From assembly GCA_029961685.1 (NCBI GenBank), contig JARWKL010000006.1, forward strand, positions 12,034,748 through 12,098,747: a stretch of 64,000 nucleotides of DNA, written 5' to 3'. Positions within the stretch are counted from its first letter, which is position 1; each line of letters starts with the position of its first letter. Of this stretch, positions 50,397 to 62,189 are shown one piece after another. Source of the DNA: Aristolochia californica (lineage: Eukaryota > Streptophyta > Magnoliopsida > Piperales > Aristolochiaceae). A program made the translations under genes and the position numbers. A model generated the notes under the pieces. It was not told where the DNA came from and did no database searches. It worked only from the letters and a program-made list of their open reading frames with translations.

Positions 50397-53300
50397 ACAT
50401 GATTAATTAGAAATCTCTTTCTTATAAAATTCCAAGCTATTAGAGTTGAACTAGTGGAATTTCTGAAACTTGAATATCAAATATTTTGTGTTAATTTGTG
50501 GTGTGTGAATAAATTTTCTTCAGTTACATTTGTTGATGTTTTAAAATTTTTTCATCCCTAAACTCTAAAAATTTCATTTTGTTGTGATCTATTTGCCTTT
50601 TTAATTTATTTATTTACAAGATAAAGGGAAAAGTGAAAACTCAAGTTTTGATTTAAGAAAAAAGTTTATATCTATAATGGAAATGCTCAAATGTAGAGAG
50701 AGATAATTCCAAAAAGTGTCTGTAATTTTTAGGGATTGCAAACTCTTTCTAGTTTTTATATATTAGGTTTCACAATCGCCAGTAAAAGAGGATGCGGGGG
50801 ATTTTTAACTGAGTGCTGACTCCCAATCCATAAGGCATTTCTCACATAAATATAACCCGTTACACATGATTGACCAATAAATCATCTATGATTGTTAGGT
50901 CAGTTATTTTGTAAATGGGCAATATAATGGTTTGTTTGACTCGGGTAAATATCCCATCACAAGTTCACTTGAGAATTTAATGGGGTTTGGATCCCATAGG
51001 TCATTTTCATCTTTATCATGTTTCAAGCATGCAAATCCATATTTTTTAAAAAAAAGTGTAGGATCAATTAGAAGTCTCTTTCTTATGAAATTCCAAGCTA
51101 TTAGGGTTGAACTTGTGGAATTTCCCGAACATGGATATCAAAACTTTTGCATTCATTTGTGGTGTGTGAATAAATTTTCTTTATTTACATTTGTTGTTGT
51201 TTTAAATTTTTTGCATACATAAAGTCTAAAATTTTTATTTTATACTGATTTATTTACCTTTTTATCTCTTTATTTAAGAGATAGAGGGAAAAGTGAAAAC
51301 TGAAGTTTTGATTTAATAAAAAAGTATACATCTTAAATATAATGCACAAATGTAGAGAGAGATTATTCTAAAAAATTTCTATAATTTTAAGGGATTGCAA
51401 ACTCATTCTAGTTTTAATATATTAGGTTTCACAATCGTTTGGAAAAGCGTGAGGCTGGGGATTTTTAACTGAGTGTTGACTCCCAATCCATAAGTCTTTT
51501 ATTAAAATAATATAGCCCCTTACGCATGATTGACCGATAAATCAATTTATAATCATCTATGATGGTTAGGTCAGCATTTTTGTAAGTGGGCAAAATAATG
51601 GCTTATTTGACTAGGATAAATATCCCACCGCACGTTCACTTGAGAATTTAATGAGGTTTGAATCTCATAGTTCATTTGCATCTTTAACATGTTTTAAGCA
51701 TGCATATTTGTATTTGAAACAAGTGTAGGATCATTTAGAAATCTATTTCTTATGAAATTCCAAGATATTAGGGTTGAACTTGTGGAATTTCAAAAACTTG
51801 GATATCAAAACAATTGCGTTCATTTGTGGTGTGTGAATAAATTTTCTTTACTTACAATTTCTTGTTGTTTTAAATTTTTTGCATAGATAAACTCTAAAAT
51901 TTTAATTTTCTAGTGATCTATTCGCCTTTTTATCTCTCTATATGAGAGATAGAGGGAAAAGTGAAAACTCAAGTTTAGCTTTAAGAAAAAAGTATACACC
52001 TAAAATGGAAATTCACAAATGTAGAGAGAGATAATTCCAAAATATGTTTGTAATTTTAAGGGATGGCAAACTCTTTCTAGTTTTTATATATTAGGTTATG
52101 CAATCGTTCGGAAAAGGGTGAGTCGAGGGAATTTTCACTGTCTGTTGACACCCAATCCATAAGTCATTTCTTACAAAATATAGTCCCCTTGCTCATGATT
52201 GACCGATCAATCACTTTACAATCATCTATGATAGCTAGGTCAACTTTTTTGTAAATGGGTAAAGTAATGGCTAACTTGACTCGGGTAAATATCCCACTAC
52301 ACATTCACTAGAGAATTTAATAAGGTCTGGATCTCGTAGGTCATTTTCATCTTAAACATGTTTCAAGCATGCATATCCCCATTTAAAACATGTGTAGGAT
52401 CAATTAGAAATCTCTTTCTTATAAAATTCCAAGCTATTATGGTTGAACTAGTGGAATTTCCCAAACATGGATATCAAAAGTTTTGTGTTCATTTGTGGTG
52501 TGTGAATAAATTTTTATTACTTACATTTGTTGTTGTTTTAAATTTTTTGCATCCATAATCAACAAAATTTTTATTTTGCTGTGATCTATTTGCCTTTTTA
52601 TGTCTTTGTTTACGATATATAGGGAAAAGGTAAAACTCACATTTTGATTTAATAAAAAAGCATAATCTAAAATGGAAATTCACAAATGTAGAGAGAGATA
52701 ATTCAAAAAAATTTCTGTATTTTTTAGGCATTTCAAACTTTTTCTTGTTTTTATATATTAGATTTCGTAATCGTAAGGAAAAGGTCGAGGTGATGGAATT
52801 TTAACTGAGTGTTGATTCCCAATTGATAAGTCATTTCTTACAAAAATATAGCCCGTTACACATGATTGACTGATAAATCACTTTACAATCATCTATGATT
52901 GTTAGGTCATCTTTTTTGTAAATGTGTAAAATAGTGGCATGTGTGACTCGGGTAAATTTTCCAATGCACGTTCACATGAGAATTTAATGAGGTTTGGATC
53001 CCATTGGTCATTTGCATCTTTAACTTTTTTCAAGCATGCATATCCATATTTAAAACATGTGTAGGATCAATTAGAAATCTCTTTCTTATAAACTTCCAAG
53101 CTATAAGGGTTGAACTAGTGCAATATCCCAAACTTGGATATCAAAACATTTGTGTTCATTTGTATTGTATGAAAAAAATTTCTTTACTTACATTTGTTGT
53201 TGTTTTAAATTTTTTACATACTTCAACTCTAAAATTTTCATTTTGTTGGGATCTATTTTCCTTTTTATCTCTTTTTTTATGAGATAAATTAAAAGTGAAA

Positions 53301-55020
53301 TTGAAGTTTTTATTTAAGAAAAAAGTATACATCTAAATTGGAAATGCACAATAGTAGAGAAAGATAATTCCAAAAGGTGCCCATAATTTTTTTGGATTGC
53401 AAAATCCTTCTTGTTTTTAAGTATTAGGTTTTGCAATCGTTAGGAAAAGGGGGAGGCGGGGGATTTTTAACTAAGTGTTGACTCCCAATCATTATGTCAT
53501 TTCTTACAAAAATATAGCTCATTACGCATGATTGACCGATATATCACATTACAACCATCCATGATTGTTAGGTCAGCTTCTTTGTAAATGGGCAAAATAA
53601 TGGCTTGTTTGACTCGGGTAAATATCCTACCACATGTTCACTTGATGAGGTTTGGATCCCATAGGTCATTTGCATATTTAACATGTTTCAAGAATGCATA
53701 ACTATATTTAAAACATGTGTAGGATCAATTAGAAATCTCTAGCTTAGAAAATTCTAAGCTATTAGGGTTGAACTAGTGGAATTTCCCAAACTTGGATATC
53801 AAAACTTTTGTGTTCATTTGTAGTGTGTGAATAAATTTTCTTTACTTAAATTTGTTGTTGTTTTAAATTTCTTGTATAAATATACAATAAAATTTTGATT
53901 TTGTTATCAAGTATTTGTCTTTCTTTCTCTTTTCTCTTTCTTTACGAGATAAAAGGAAAAATGAAAAATCAAGTTTTTATTTAAAAAAAAAAGTATACAT
54001 CTAAAATGGAAATGCACAAATGTAGAAAGAGATAATTCCAAAAAGTGCCTGTAATTTTTAGGGATTGCATACACTTTTTTTTTATATATTAGGTTTCACA
54101 ATTGTCGGGGAAAGGGGTAGGAGGGGGATTTTTAACTAAGTTATGACTCCCAATCCATCAGTCATTTCTCAAAAAAATATTGACCGCTACGCATGATTGA
54201 CCGATAAATCACCTTACAATCATCTAAGATTGTTTGGTCAGTTTTTTTGTAAATGAGCAAAATAATGGCTTGTTTGACTGGGACAAATATCCCGCCGCAC
54301 GTTCTCTTGAGAATTTAATGAGGTTTGGATCCCATTGGTCATTCGCATCTTTAACTTGTTTCAAGCATGCATATCCATATTTAAAACATGTGTAGGATCA
54401 ATTAGAAATCTCTTTCTTATAAACTTCCTAGCTTTTAGGGTTGAACTAGTGGAATTTCCAAAACTTGGATATCAAAACTTTTGTGTTCATTTGTGGTGTG
54501 TGTATAAATTTTCTTTACTTACATTTGTTGTTGTTTTATTTTATTTGCATACATAAACTCTAAATTTTTTTTTTGTGATCTATTTGCCTTTTTATCTCTT
54601 TATTTACGAGAAAAAGGGAAATGTGAAAACTCAAGTTTTGTTTTAAGAAAAAAGTTTGCATTTAAAAAAAATGCAAAAATGTAGAGAGAGACAATTCAAA
54701 AAAATGTCCGTAATTTTTAGGGATTGTAGACACATTTTAGTTTTTATATATTAGGTTTCACAATCGTCGGGAAAAGGGGAGGCGTGGGATTTTTAACCGA
54801 GCGTTGACTCCCAATCCAAAAGGCATTTTCACAAAAATATAGCCCGTTAGGCAAGATTGACTGGTAAATCACTTTACAATCATCTATGATTGTTTGGTCT
54901 ATTTTTTTTAATGGGCAAAATAATGGCTTGTTTTGACTCAGGTAAATATCCAATCACATTTTCACTTGAGAATTTAATGAGGTTCGAATCCCAAGGTCAT
55001 TTGCATCTTTTACATGTTTC

Positions 55021-57690
55021 AAGCATGCATATCCATATTTAAACCATGTGTTGGATCAATTAGAAATCTCTTTCTTATAAAACTCCAACCTATTGGGCTT
55101 GAACTAATGGAATTTTTCAAACTTGGATATCAAAACTTTTGTGTTCATTTGTGGTGTGTGAATAAATTTTCTTTACTTACAGTTGCTGTTTTAAATATTT
55201 TTGCATACTTAAACTCTTAAATTTTCATTTTGTTGAGATCTATTTGCCTTTTTATAACTTTGTTTACGAGATAAAGGGACAAGTGAAAACTCAAGTTTTG
55301 ATTAAAGAAAAAAGTATACATCTAAAATGAAAATGCTCAAATATATAGTGAGATAATTCCAAAAATAGTCCATAATATTTAGGGTTTGCAAATTCATTCT
55401 AGTTTATATATATTAGGTTTCACCATCGTTTGGAAAAGGGGGAGACGGGGGATTTTTAAATGAGTGTTGACTCCCAATTCATAAGTCATTTCTTACAAAA
55501 CTATCGCCCATTTTGCATGATTGATTGATAAATCACTTTACGATCATCTGTGATTGTTAGGTCAGCTTCATTGTAAATGGGCAAAATAATGGCTTGGTTG
55601 ACTCCGGTAAGTATCCCACCCCACGTTCACTTGAGTATTTAATGAGGTTTGGGTCCCATTGGCCATTTGCATCTTTAACATGTTTCAAGCATGCATATCC
55701 ATATTTAAAACATGTGTAGGATCAATTAGAAATCTAGTTCTTATAAAATTCCAAGCTATTAGGGTTGAACTAGTGGAATTTCCAAAACTTGGATATCAAA
55801 CTTTTGTGTACACTTGTGGTGTGTGAATTAATTTTCATTACTTACATTTGTTTTTGTTTTAAATTTTTTGCATACTTAAACTCTAAAATTTTCATTTCGT
55901 TGTGATCTATTTGCCTTTTTATTTCTTTGTTTACGAGATAAAGGGAAAAGTGAAAACTCAAGATTTGATTTAAGAAAAAAATATACATCTAAAATTGAAA
56001 TTCAAAAATGTAGAGAGAGAAAATTCATAAAAGTTTCCATAATTTTTAAGGATTGCAAACTCTTTCTAGTTTTTATAAATTAGGTTTCGCCGTCGTCGAG
56101 AAAAGGGGGAGGTGGGGGATTTTTAACTGAGTGTTTATTCAAATTCCATAAGTTGTTTTTTACAAAACTATAGCCCGTTATGCATGATTGAATGATAAAT
56201 CACTTTAGAATCATTTATGATTCTTAGGTCAGCGTTTTTGTAAACGGGCAAAATAAAGGCTTGTTTAACTCGAGGTAAATATCCCACCCCAGGTTCACTT
56301 GAGAATTTAATGAGGTTTGGATCCTATACGCCATTTGCATCATTAACAAGTATCAAGAATGGATATCCATATTTCAAACATGTGTAGGATCAATTAGAAA
56401 TCTCTTTCTTATAAAATTCGGAGCTATTAGGGTTGAACTAGTGGAATTTCCCAAACTCTGATATCAAAATTTTTGTGTTCATTTGTAGTGTGTGAATAAA
56501 TTTTCTTTACTTACATTTGTTGTAGTTTTAAATTTTTTTGCGTACATAAACTCTAAAATTTTTCATTTTCTTGTGATGTATTTGGCTTTTTATACCATTG
56601 TTTACGATATAAAGAGAAAAGTCAAAACTCCAATTTTTATTTAAGAAAAAAGTATGCATCTAAAATTTAAATGCAAAAACATAGAGAGAGACAATTCCAA
56701 AAAGTGTTCATAATGTTTAAAGATTGCAAACTCTTTCTAGTTTTTATATATTAGGTTTCGCCATCGTCAGGAAAAGGGGGATGCGGGGGATGTTTAATTG
56801 AGTGTTGACTCCCAATCCATACGTATTTCTTTCAAAACTATAGCCCGTTATGAATGATTGACTGAAAATCACTTTACAATCATCTATGATTGTTAAGTCA
56901 ACTTTTTTGGAAATGATCAAAATAAAGGCTTGTTTGACTCTTGTAAATATCCAACCCCACGTTGACTTGAGAATTTAATGAAGTTTAGATCCCATAGACA
57001 ATTTGCATGTTTAACATGTTTCAAGCATGCCTATCCATATTCAAAACATGTATAGGATCAATTAGAAATCTCTTTCTTATAAAATTCGAAGCTATTAGGG
57101 TTGAACTAGTGAAATTTTCCAAACTATGATTTCAAAACTTTTTTGTTCAATTGTGGTGTGTTAATAAATTTTATTTTCTTATATTTGTTGTTGTGTTAAA
57201 TTTTTTGCATACTTAAACTCTAAAATTTTCATTTTGTTGTGATCAATTTGCCTTTTTATCTCTTACTTTACAAGATTAAGGGAAAAGTGAAAAGTCAAGT
57301 TTTGATTTAAGAAAAAAGTATACATCTAAAATGGAAATGCACAAATGTAGAGAGAGATAATTCCAAAAAGTTTCCATAATTTTAAGGAATTTCAAACTCT
57401 TTCAAGTTTTTATATATTAAGTTTCGTAGTCGACAGGAAAAGGGGGAGGCGGGGGATTTATAACAGAGTGTTGACTCCCAATCCATAAGTCATTTCTTAC
57501 AAAACTATAGCCCGTTAAGTGTGATTGACTGATAAAACACTTTAAAATCATCTATGATTGTTAGGTCAGCTTTATTATAATTGGGTAAAATAATGGCTTG
57601 TTTGACTCAGGTAAATATCCCACCACACATTCACTTGAGAATTTAATGAGGTTAGGATCCCATAAGTCATTCACATTTTTAACATGTTTC
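55021..57690 (+). repeat. Array segment 17: four regular monomers
   Basis: Starts are 55021, 55687, 56355 and 57023, spacing 666-668. They share 'aaactatagcccgtt' in place of the usual 'aaatatagcccgtt', plus 'caccatcg' or 'gccatcg' variants in the CENP-B-like region. The start of the segment continues family B (55021 corresponds to 35275), and 55.37-55.65 kb resembles 42.7-42.95 kb. No gene is seen. Confidence 0.92.
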
Positions 57691-57923
57691 AAGCATGCAT
57701 ATCCATATTTAAAACATGTGTAGGATCAATTTCAAATCTCATGCTTATAAAATTCAAAGCAATTAGGGTTTAACTAATGGAATTTCCAAAACTTGGATAA
57801 CAAAACTTTTGTGTTCAATTGTGGTGTGTGAATAAATTTTCTTTACTTACATTTGTTATTGTTTTAAACTTTTTCCATACATCAACTCTAAAATTTTCAT
57901 TTTGTTGTGATCTATTTGCCTTT

Positions 57924-57948
57924 TTTATCTCTTTGTTTACGAGATAAA
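57924..57948. repeat. Conserved hairpin tttatctc-N9-gagataaa
   Basis: A perfect 8-bp stem with the 9-base loop 'tttgtttac'. It is present in most monomers at about 234-258 bp after the marker. Subtypes carry altered stems that still pair (21,799-21,819; 51,931-51,951; 29,491-29,513). This exemplar is in a full-length 668-bp unit. Confidence 0.85.
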
Positions 57949-58211
57949 GGGAAAAGTGAAAACTCAGGTTTTGATTTAAGAAAAAAGTATACATCTAAAA
58001 TGGAAATTCACTAATGTAGAGAGATATAATCCCAAAAAGTGTTCGTAATTTTTGGGGATTTTAAACACTTTCTAGTTTTTATATATCAGGTTTCGTAATC
58101 GTCGAGAAAAGGGGGAGGAGGGGATTTTTAACTGAGAGTTGACTCCCAATCCATAAGTGTTTTTTTTAAAAAATATAGCCCGTTACACCTGATTGACTGA
58201 TAAATCACTTG

Positions 58212-58229
58212 ACAATCATCTATGATTGT
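58212..58229. repeat. Conserved 18-bp dyad acaatcatctatgattgt
   Basis: Two 8-bp arms ('acaatcat', 'atgattgt') separated by 'ct'. It is found in nearly every monomer about 520-540 bp after the marker and is among the best conserved parts by eye. Near 5,125 the centre is 'cg', which makes a perfect 18-bp palindrome. Confidence 0.85.
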
Positions 58230-59025
58230 TAGGTTCGCTTTTCTGTCAATGGGCAAAATAATGGTTTGTTTGATTCAGGTAAATATCCCACTGCACGTTC
58301 ACTTGAAAATTTAATGTGGTTTGGATCCCATAGGTCATTTGCATCTTTAACATGTTTCAAGCATGCATATCCATATTTAAAACATATGTAGGATCAATTA
58401 GCAATCTCTTTCTGATAAAATTCCAAGCTATTAGGGTTGAACATCTGGAATTTCCAAAACATGGATATCAAAATGTTGGTGTTCATTTGTGCTGTGTGAA
58501 TAAATTTTCTTTACTTACATTTGTTGTTGTTTTAAATTTTTTGCATACATAAACTCTAAAAATTTCATTTTGTTGTGATCTATTAGCCTTTTTATATCTT
58601 TGTTTACGAGATAAAGGGAAAAGTGAAAACTCGGGTTTTGATTTAAGAAGAATGTATACATCTAAAATGGAAATTCACAAATTTAGAGAGAGATAATTCC
58701 AAAAAGTGCCCGTAATTTTTAGGGATTGGAAACTCTTTCTAGTTTTTATATATTAGGTTTCATAATTGTAGGGAACAGAGGGAGGTGGGGGATTTTTAAC
58801 TAAGTGTAGACTGCCAATCCTTAAGTCATTTTTTACTAAAATGTAGCTCGTTACATGTGATTGACTGATAAATCACTTTTCAATCATCAATGATTGTTAG
58901 GTCAGCTTTTTTTTAATGGGCAAAATAATGGCTTCTTGGACTCGTGTAAATATCCAACCGCACGTTCACTTTAGAATTTAATGAGGTTTGGATCTGATAT
59001 GTCTTTCGCATCTTTAACATGTTTC

Positions 59026-59211
59026 AAACATTCATATCCATATTTAAAACATGTGTAGGATCAATAAGAAATCTATGATTGTTAGGTCAGCTTTTTATGT
59101 CAATGGGAAAAATAATGGCATGTTTGACTCAGGTAAATATCCCACCACAGTTCACTTGAGAATTTAATGAGGTTAGTATCCCATTGGTCATTCAAATCTT
59201 TAACTTGTTTC
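59026..59211 (+). repeat. Truncated monomer, 186 bp
   Basis: 'caataagaaatct' joins 'atgattgttaggtcagc' at 59,074, with 'atct' shared. About 482 bp are missing. The joint connects two segments that are about 1.6 kb apart in the homologous 9.9-13 kb region. Confidence 0.9.
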
Positions 59212-62189
59212 AAGCATGCATCCATATTTAAAACGTGTGTAGGATCAATTTAAAATCTCTTTCTTATAAAATTTCAAGCTATTAGGGTTGAACTAGTGGA
59301 ATTTCCCAAACTTGGATATCAAAACTTTTGTCTTCATTTGTGATGTGTGAATAAATCTTTTTTACTTAATTGTTTGTTTTTTTAAAAATTTTCCATACAT
59401 CAACTCTAAAATTTTCATTTTGTTGTGATCTATTTGCCTTTTTTATCTCTTTTTTTACGAGAAAAAGGGAAAATTCAAAACTAAGGTTTTTATTCAAGAA
59501 AAAAGTATACATCTAAAATGGAAATTCACAAATGTAGAGAGATATAATTCAAAAAGGTGTCCGTAATTTTTAGGGATAGCAAACTCTTTCGAGTTTTTAT
59601 ATATTAGGTTTCTCAATCGTAAGGAAAATGGGGAGGTGGGGGATTTTTAACTGAGTGTTGTCTCCCAATCGATAAATCATTTATTACAAAAATATAGCTC
59701 ATTACATATGTTTGACTGATAAATAACTTTACAATCATCTGTGATTGTTAGGTTAGCTTTTTTTAAATGGGCAAAATAATGGCTAGTTTGACTCGGGTAA
59801 ATATCCCACCGCACGTTCAATTAAGAATTAATGAGGTTTGGACCCCATAGGTCATTTGCATCTTTAACATGTTTCAAGCATGCATATCCATATTTATTAC
59901 ATGAGTAGGATCAATTAGAAATCTCTTTCTTATAAAAGTCCAAGCTATTATGGTTGAACTAGAGGAATTTCAAAAACTTGGATATCAAAACTTTTGTGTT
60001 CAATTGTGGTGTGTGAATATATTTTCTTTACTTACATTTGTTGTTCTTTTAAATTTTTTGCATACATAAAATCTAAATTTTTTTATTTTTTTGCGATCTA
60101 TTTGCCTTTTTTATCTATTTGTTTACAAGATAAAGAGAAAAGTTAAAAGTTAGGTTTTGATTTAAGAAAAAAGTATACATCTAAAATGGAAATTTACAAA
60201 TGTAGAGAGATAAAATTACAAAAAGTGTCCGTAATTTTTAGGGATTGTAAACTATTTCTAGTTTTTATATATTATAATACGTAATCTCGGGAAAAGGGGG
60301 AGGAGGAGGTTTTTAACTGTGTTGACTCCCAATCCATAAGTATTTTCTTACAAAACTATAGCCCGTTACGCATGATTGACCGATAAATCACTTGATAATC
60401 ATCTATGACTGTTAGGTCAGCTTTTTTTGGCGATCGGCAAAATAATGGCTAGTTTAACTCAGGTAAATATCCCACCGCACGTTTACTTGAGAATTTCATG
60501 AGGTTATAATCCCATAGATCATTCGCATCTTTAACATTATTCTAGCATGCATATCAATAATTAAAACATGTGTAGGATCAATTTGAAGTCTCTTTCTTAT
60601 AAAATTTCATGCTATTAGGGTTGAACTACTGGAATTTCCCAAACTTGGATATCAAAACTTTGTCTTCTTTTGTGGTGTGAGAATAACTTTTTTTTACTTA
60701 CATTTTTTGTTGTTTAAATTTTTTGCATACTTAAACTCTAAAATTTTTATTTTGTTGTGATCTATTTGCCTTTTTTATCTCTTTTTTTACGAGATAAAGG
60801 GACAAGTGGAAACTAAGGTTTTGATTTAAGAAAAAATTATACGTCTAAAATGGAAATGAACAAATGTAAAGAGACCTTATTCCAAAAATTTCCCGTAATT
60901 TTTAGGGATTTCAAACTCTTTCGAGTTTTTATTTATTAGGTTTCACAATCATCGGGAAAAGGGGGCGGTGGGATATTTTTAACTGTGTGTTGATTCCCAA
61001 TCCATAAGTCTTTTCTTACAAAAATATAGCACGCTACACATGACTGACCGATAAATAACTTTACAATCATCTATGATTGTTAGGTAAGCTTTTTTTAAAT
61101 GGGCAAAAAAATGCACTTGGGTAAATATCCCACCGCTCGATCACTCGAGAATTAATGAGGTTTGGATCCCATAGGTCATTTGCATCTTTAACATGTTTCA
61201 AGCATGCATATCCTTATTTAAAACAATTGTAGGATCAATTAGAAATCTCATTCGTATAAAATTTCGTGCTATTAGGGTTGAACAAGTGGAATTTCCCAAA
61301 CTTGGATATCAAAACTTTTGAGTTCATTTGTGGTGTGTGAATAAATTTTCTTTACTTACATTTGTTGTTGTTTTAAATTTTTGCATACATAAACTCTAAA
61401 ATTTTTATTTGATTGTGATCTATTTGCCTTTTTATCTCTTTGTTTACAAGATAAAGGGAAAAGTGAAAACTCAGATTTTGATTTAAGAAAAAGTATACAT
61501 CTAAAAAGGAAATGCACAAATTTAGAGAGAGATAATTCCAAAAAAGTGACCGTAATTTCTTGGGATTGCAATCTCTTTCAAGTTTTTTTATATTAGGTTT
61601 TGCCATCGTCGGGAAAAAGGGGGAGGCGAGGGATTTTTAACTAAGTGTTGACTCCCAATGCATTAGTCATTTCTTACAAAACTATAGCCCCTTATTCATG
61701 ATTGCCCAATTTACAATCATCTATGATTGTTAGGTCAACTTTTCAGTAAATCGGCAAAATAATGGCTTGTTTGACTCAGGTAATTATCTCACCACACGTT
61801 CACTTAAGAATTAATGAGTTTTGGATCCCATGGGTCATTTGAATCTTTAACATGTTTCAAGCATTAATATCCATTGTTAAGACATGTGTAGGATCAATTA
61901 GAAATCTTTTTCTTATAAAATTCCAAGGCATTAGGGTTAAACAAGTGTAATTTCCCAAACTTGGATATTAAAACTTTTGTGTTCATTTTGGTTGTGTGAA
62001 TAAATATAGCCCATTATGCATGATTGACCGATAAATTACTTCACAGTCATCTATGATTGTTAGGTCAGTTTTTTTTTTAAATGGGCAAAGTAATGGCTCG
62101 TTTGACTCGGGAAAATATCATCTGCACATTCACTAGAGAATTTAATGAGGTTTGGATCCCATAGGTCATTTGCATCTTTAACATGTTTC
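59075..62189 (+). repeat. Array segment 19: family A block, copy 3
   Basis: Starts are 59212, 59876, 60543, 61200 and 61859, corresponding to 43748, 44406, 45075, 45738 and 46399 of copy 2. 'ctatgactgttagg' (60.4 kb), 'cccaccgctcgatcactc' (61.13 kb) and 'attgcccaatttac' (61.7 kb) mark the order. The last unit is only 331 bp long: at 62,001-62,005 'gtgtgaataaat' passes into 'atagcccattatg', removing about 338 bp. Confidence 0.9.
61859..62189 (+). repeat. Truncated monomer, 331 bp
   Basis: 'gtgtgaataaat' joins 'atagcccattatg' at 62,001-62,005, with 'aaat' shared. About 338 bp are missing, including the hairpin, the CENP-B-like box and the G-rich box. Confidence 0.9.

Larger units (their letters stand above)
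47975..55020 (+). repeat. Array segment 16: family B block, copy 3 (most complete)
   Basis: Starts are 47975, 48643, 49308, 49800, 51025, 51696, 52365, 53032, 53690 and 54363. This copy keeps the two monomers (51696, 52365) that are largely missing from copy 1. It has its own losses: the unit at 49308 is 492 bp long (junction near 49,783), about 104 bp including a marker are lost at 50,390, and about 11 bp are lost at 50,884. The offset to copy 1 is 18,717-18,719 at the left end and 19,420-19,428 at 53.0-54.4 kb, as expected from the deletions. Confidence 0.92.
57691..59074 (+). repeat. Array segment 18: copy of the 9.9-11.3 kb segment
   Basis: Starts are 57691, 58359 and 59026. The first two match 9951 and 10619, both at an offset of exactly 47,740. 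Shared rare variants are 'ggataacaaaac', 'ttcaattgtggtg', 'tttgtttgattcaggtaaat' and 'gcaatctctttc'. The third unit is cut off at 59,074 (186 bp in all); in the earlier copy the equivalent unit is cut at 11,276, so the two ends arose separately. 57,691-58,358 is a good full-length 668-bp unit. Confidence 0.9.

Noticed and set aside
57691..58358. Four internal ~167-bp subrepeats within the monomer
   Set aside because: I looked for similarity between quarters of the unit and saw none beyond general A+T richness and short T runs.
58352..58552. Recurrent + strand 66-codon reading frame starting at the marker (also 8596, 31254, 49793, 52358)
   Set aside because: It recurs because the monomer recurs. 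Many units have stops or frameshifts in it, indels are not in threes, and no known domain, splice context or promoter is visible.
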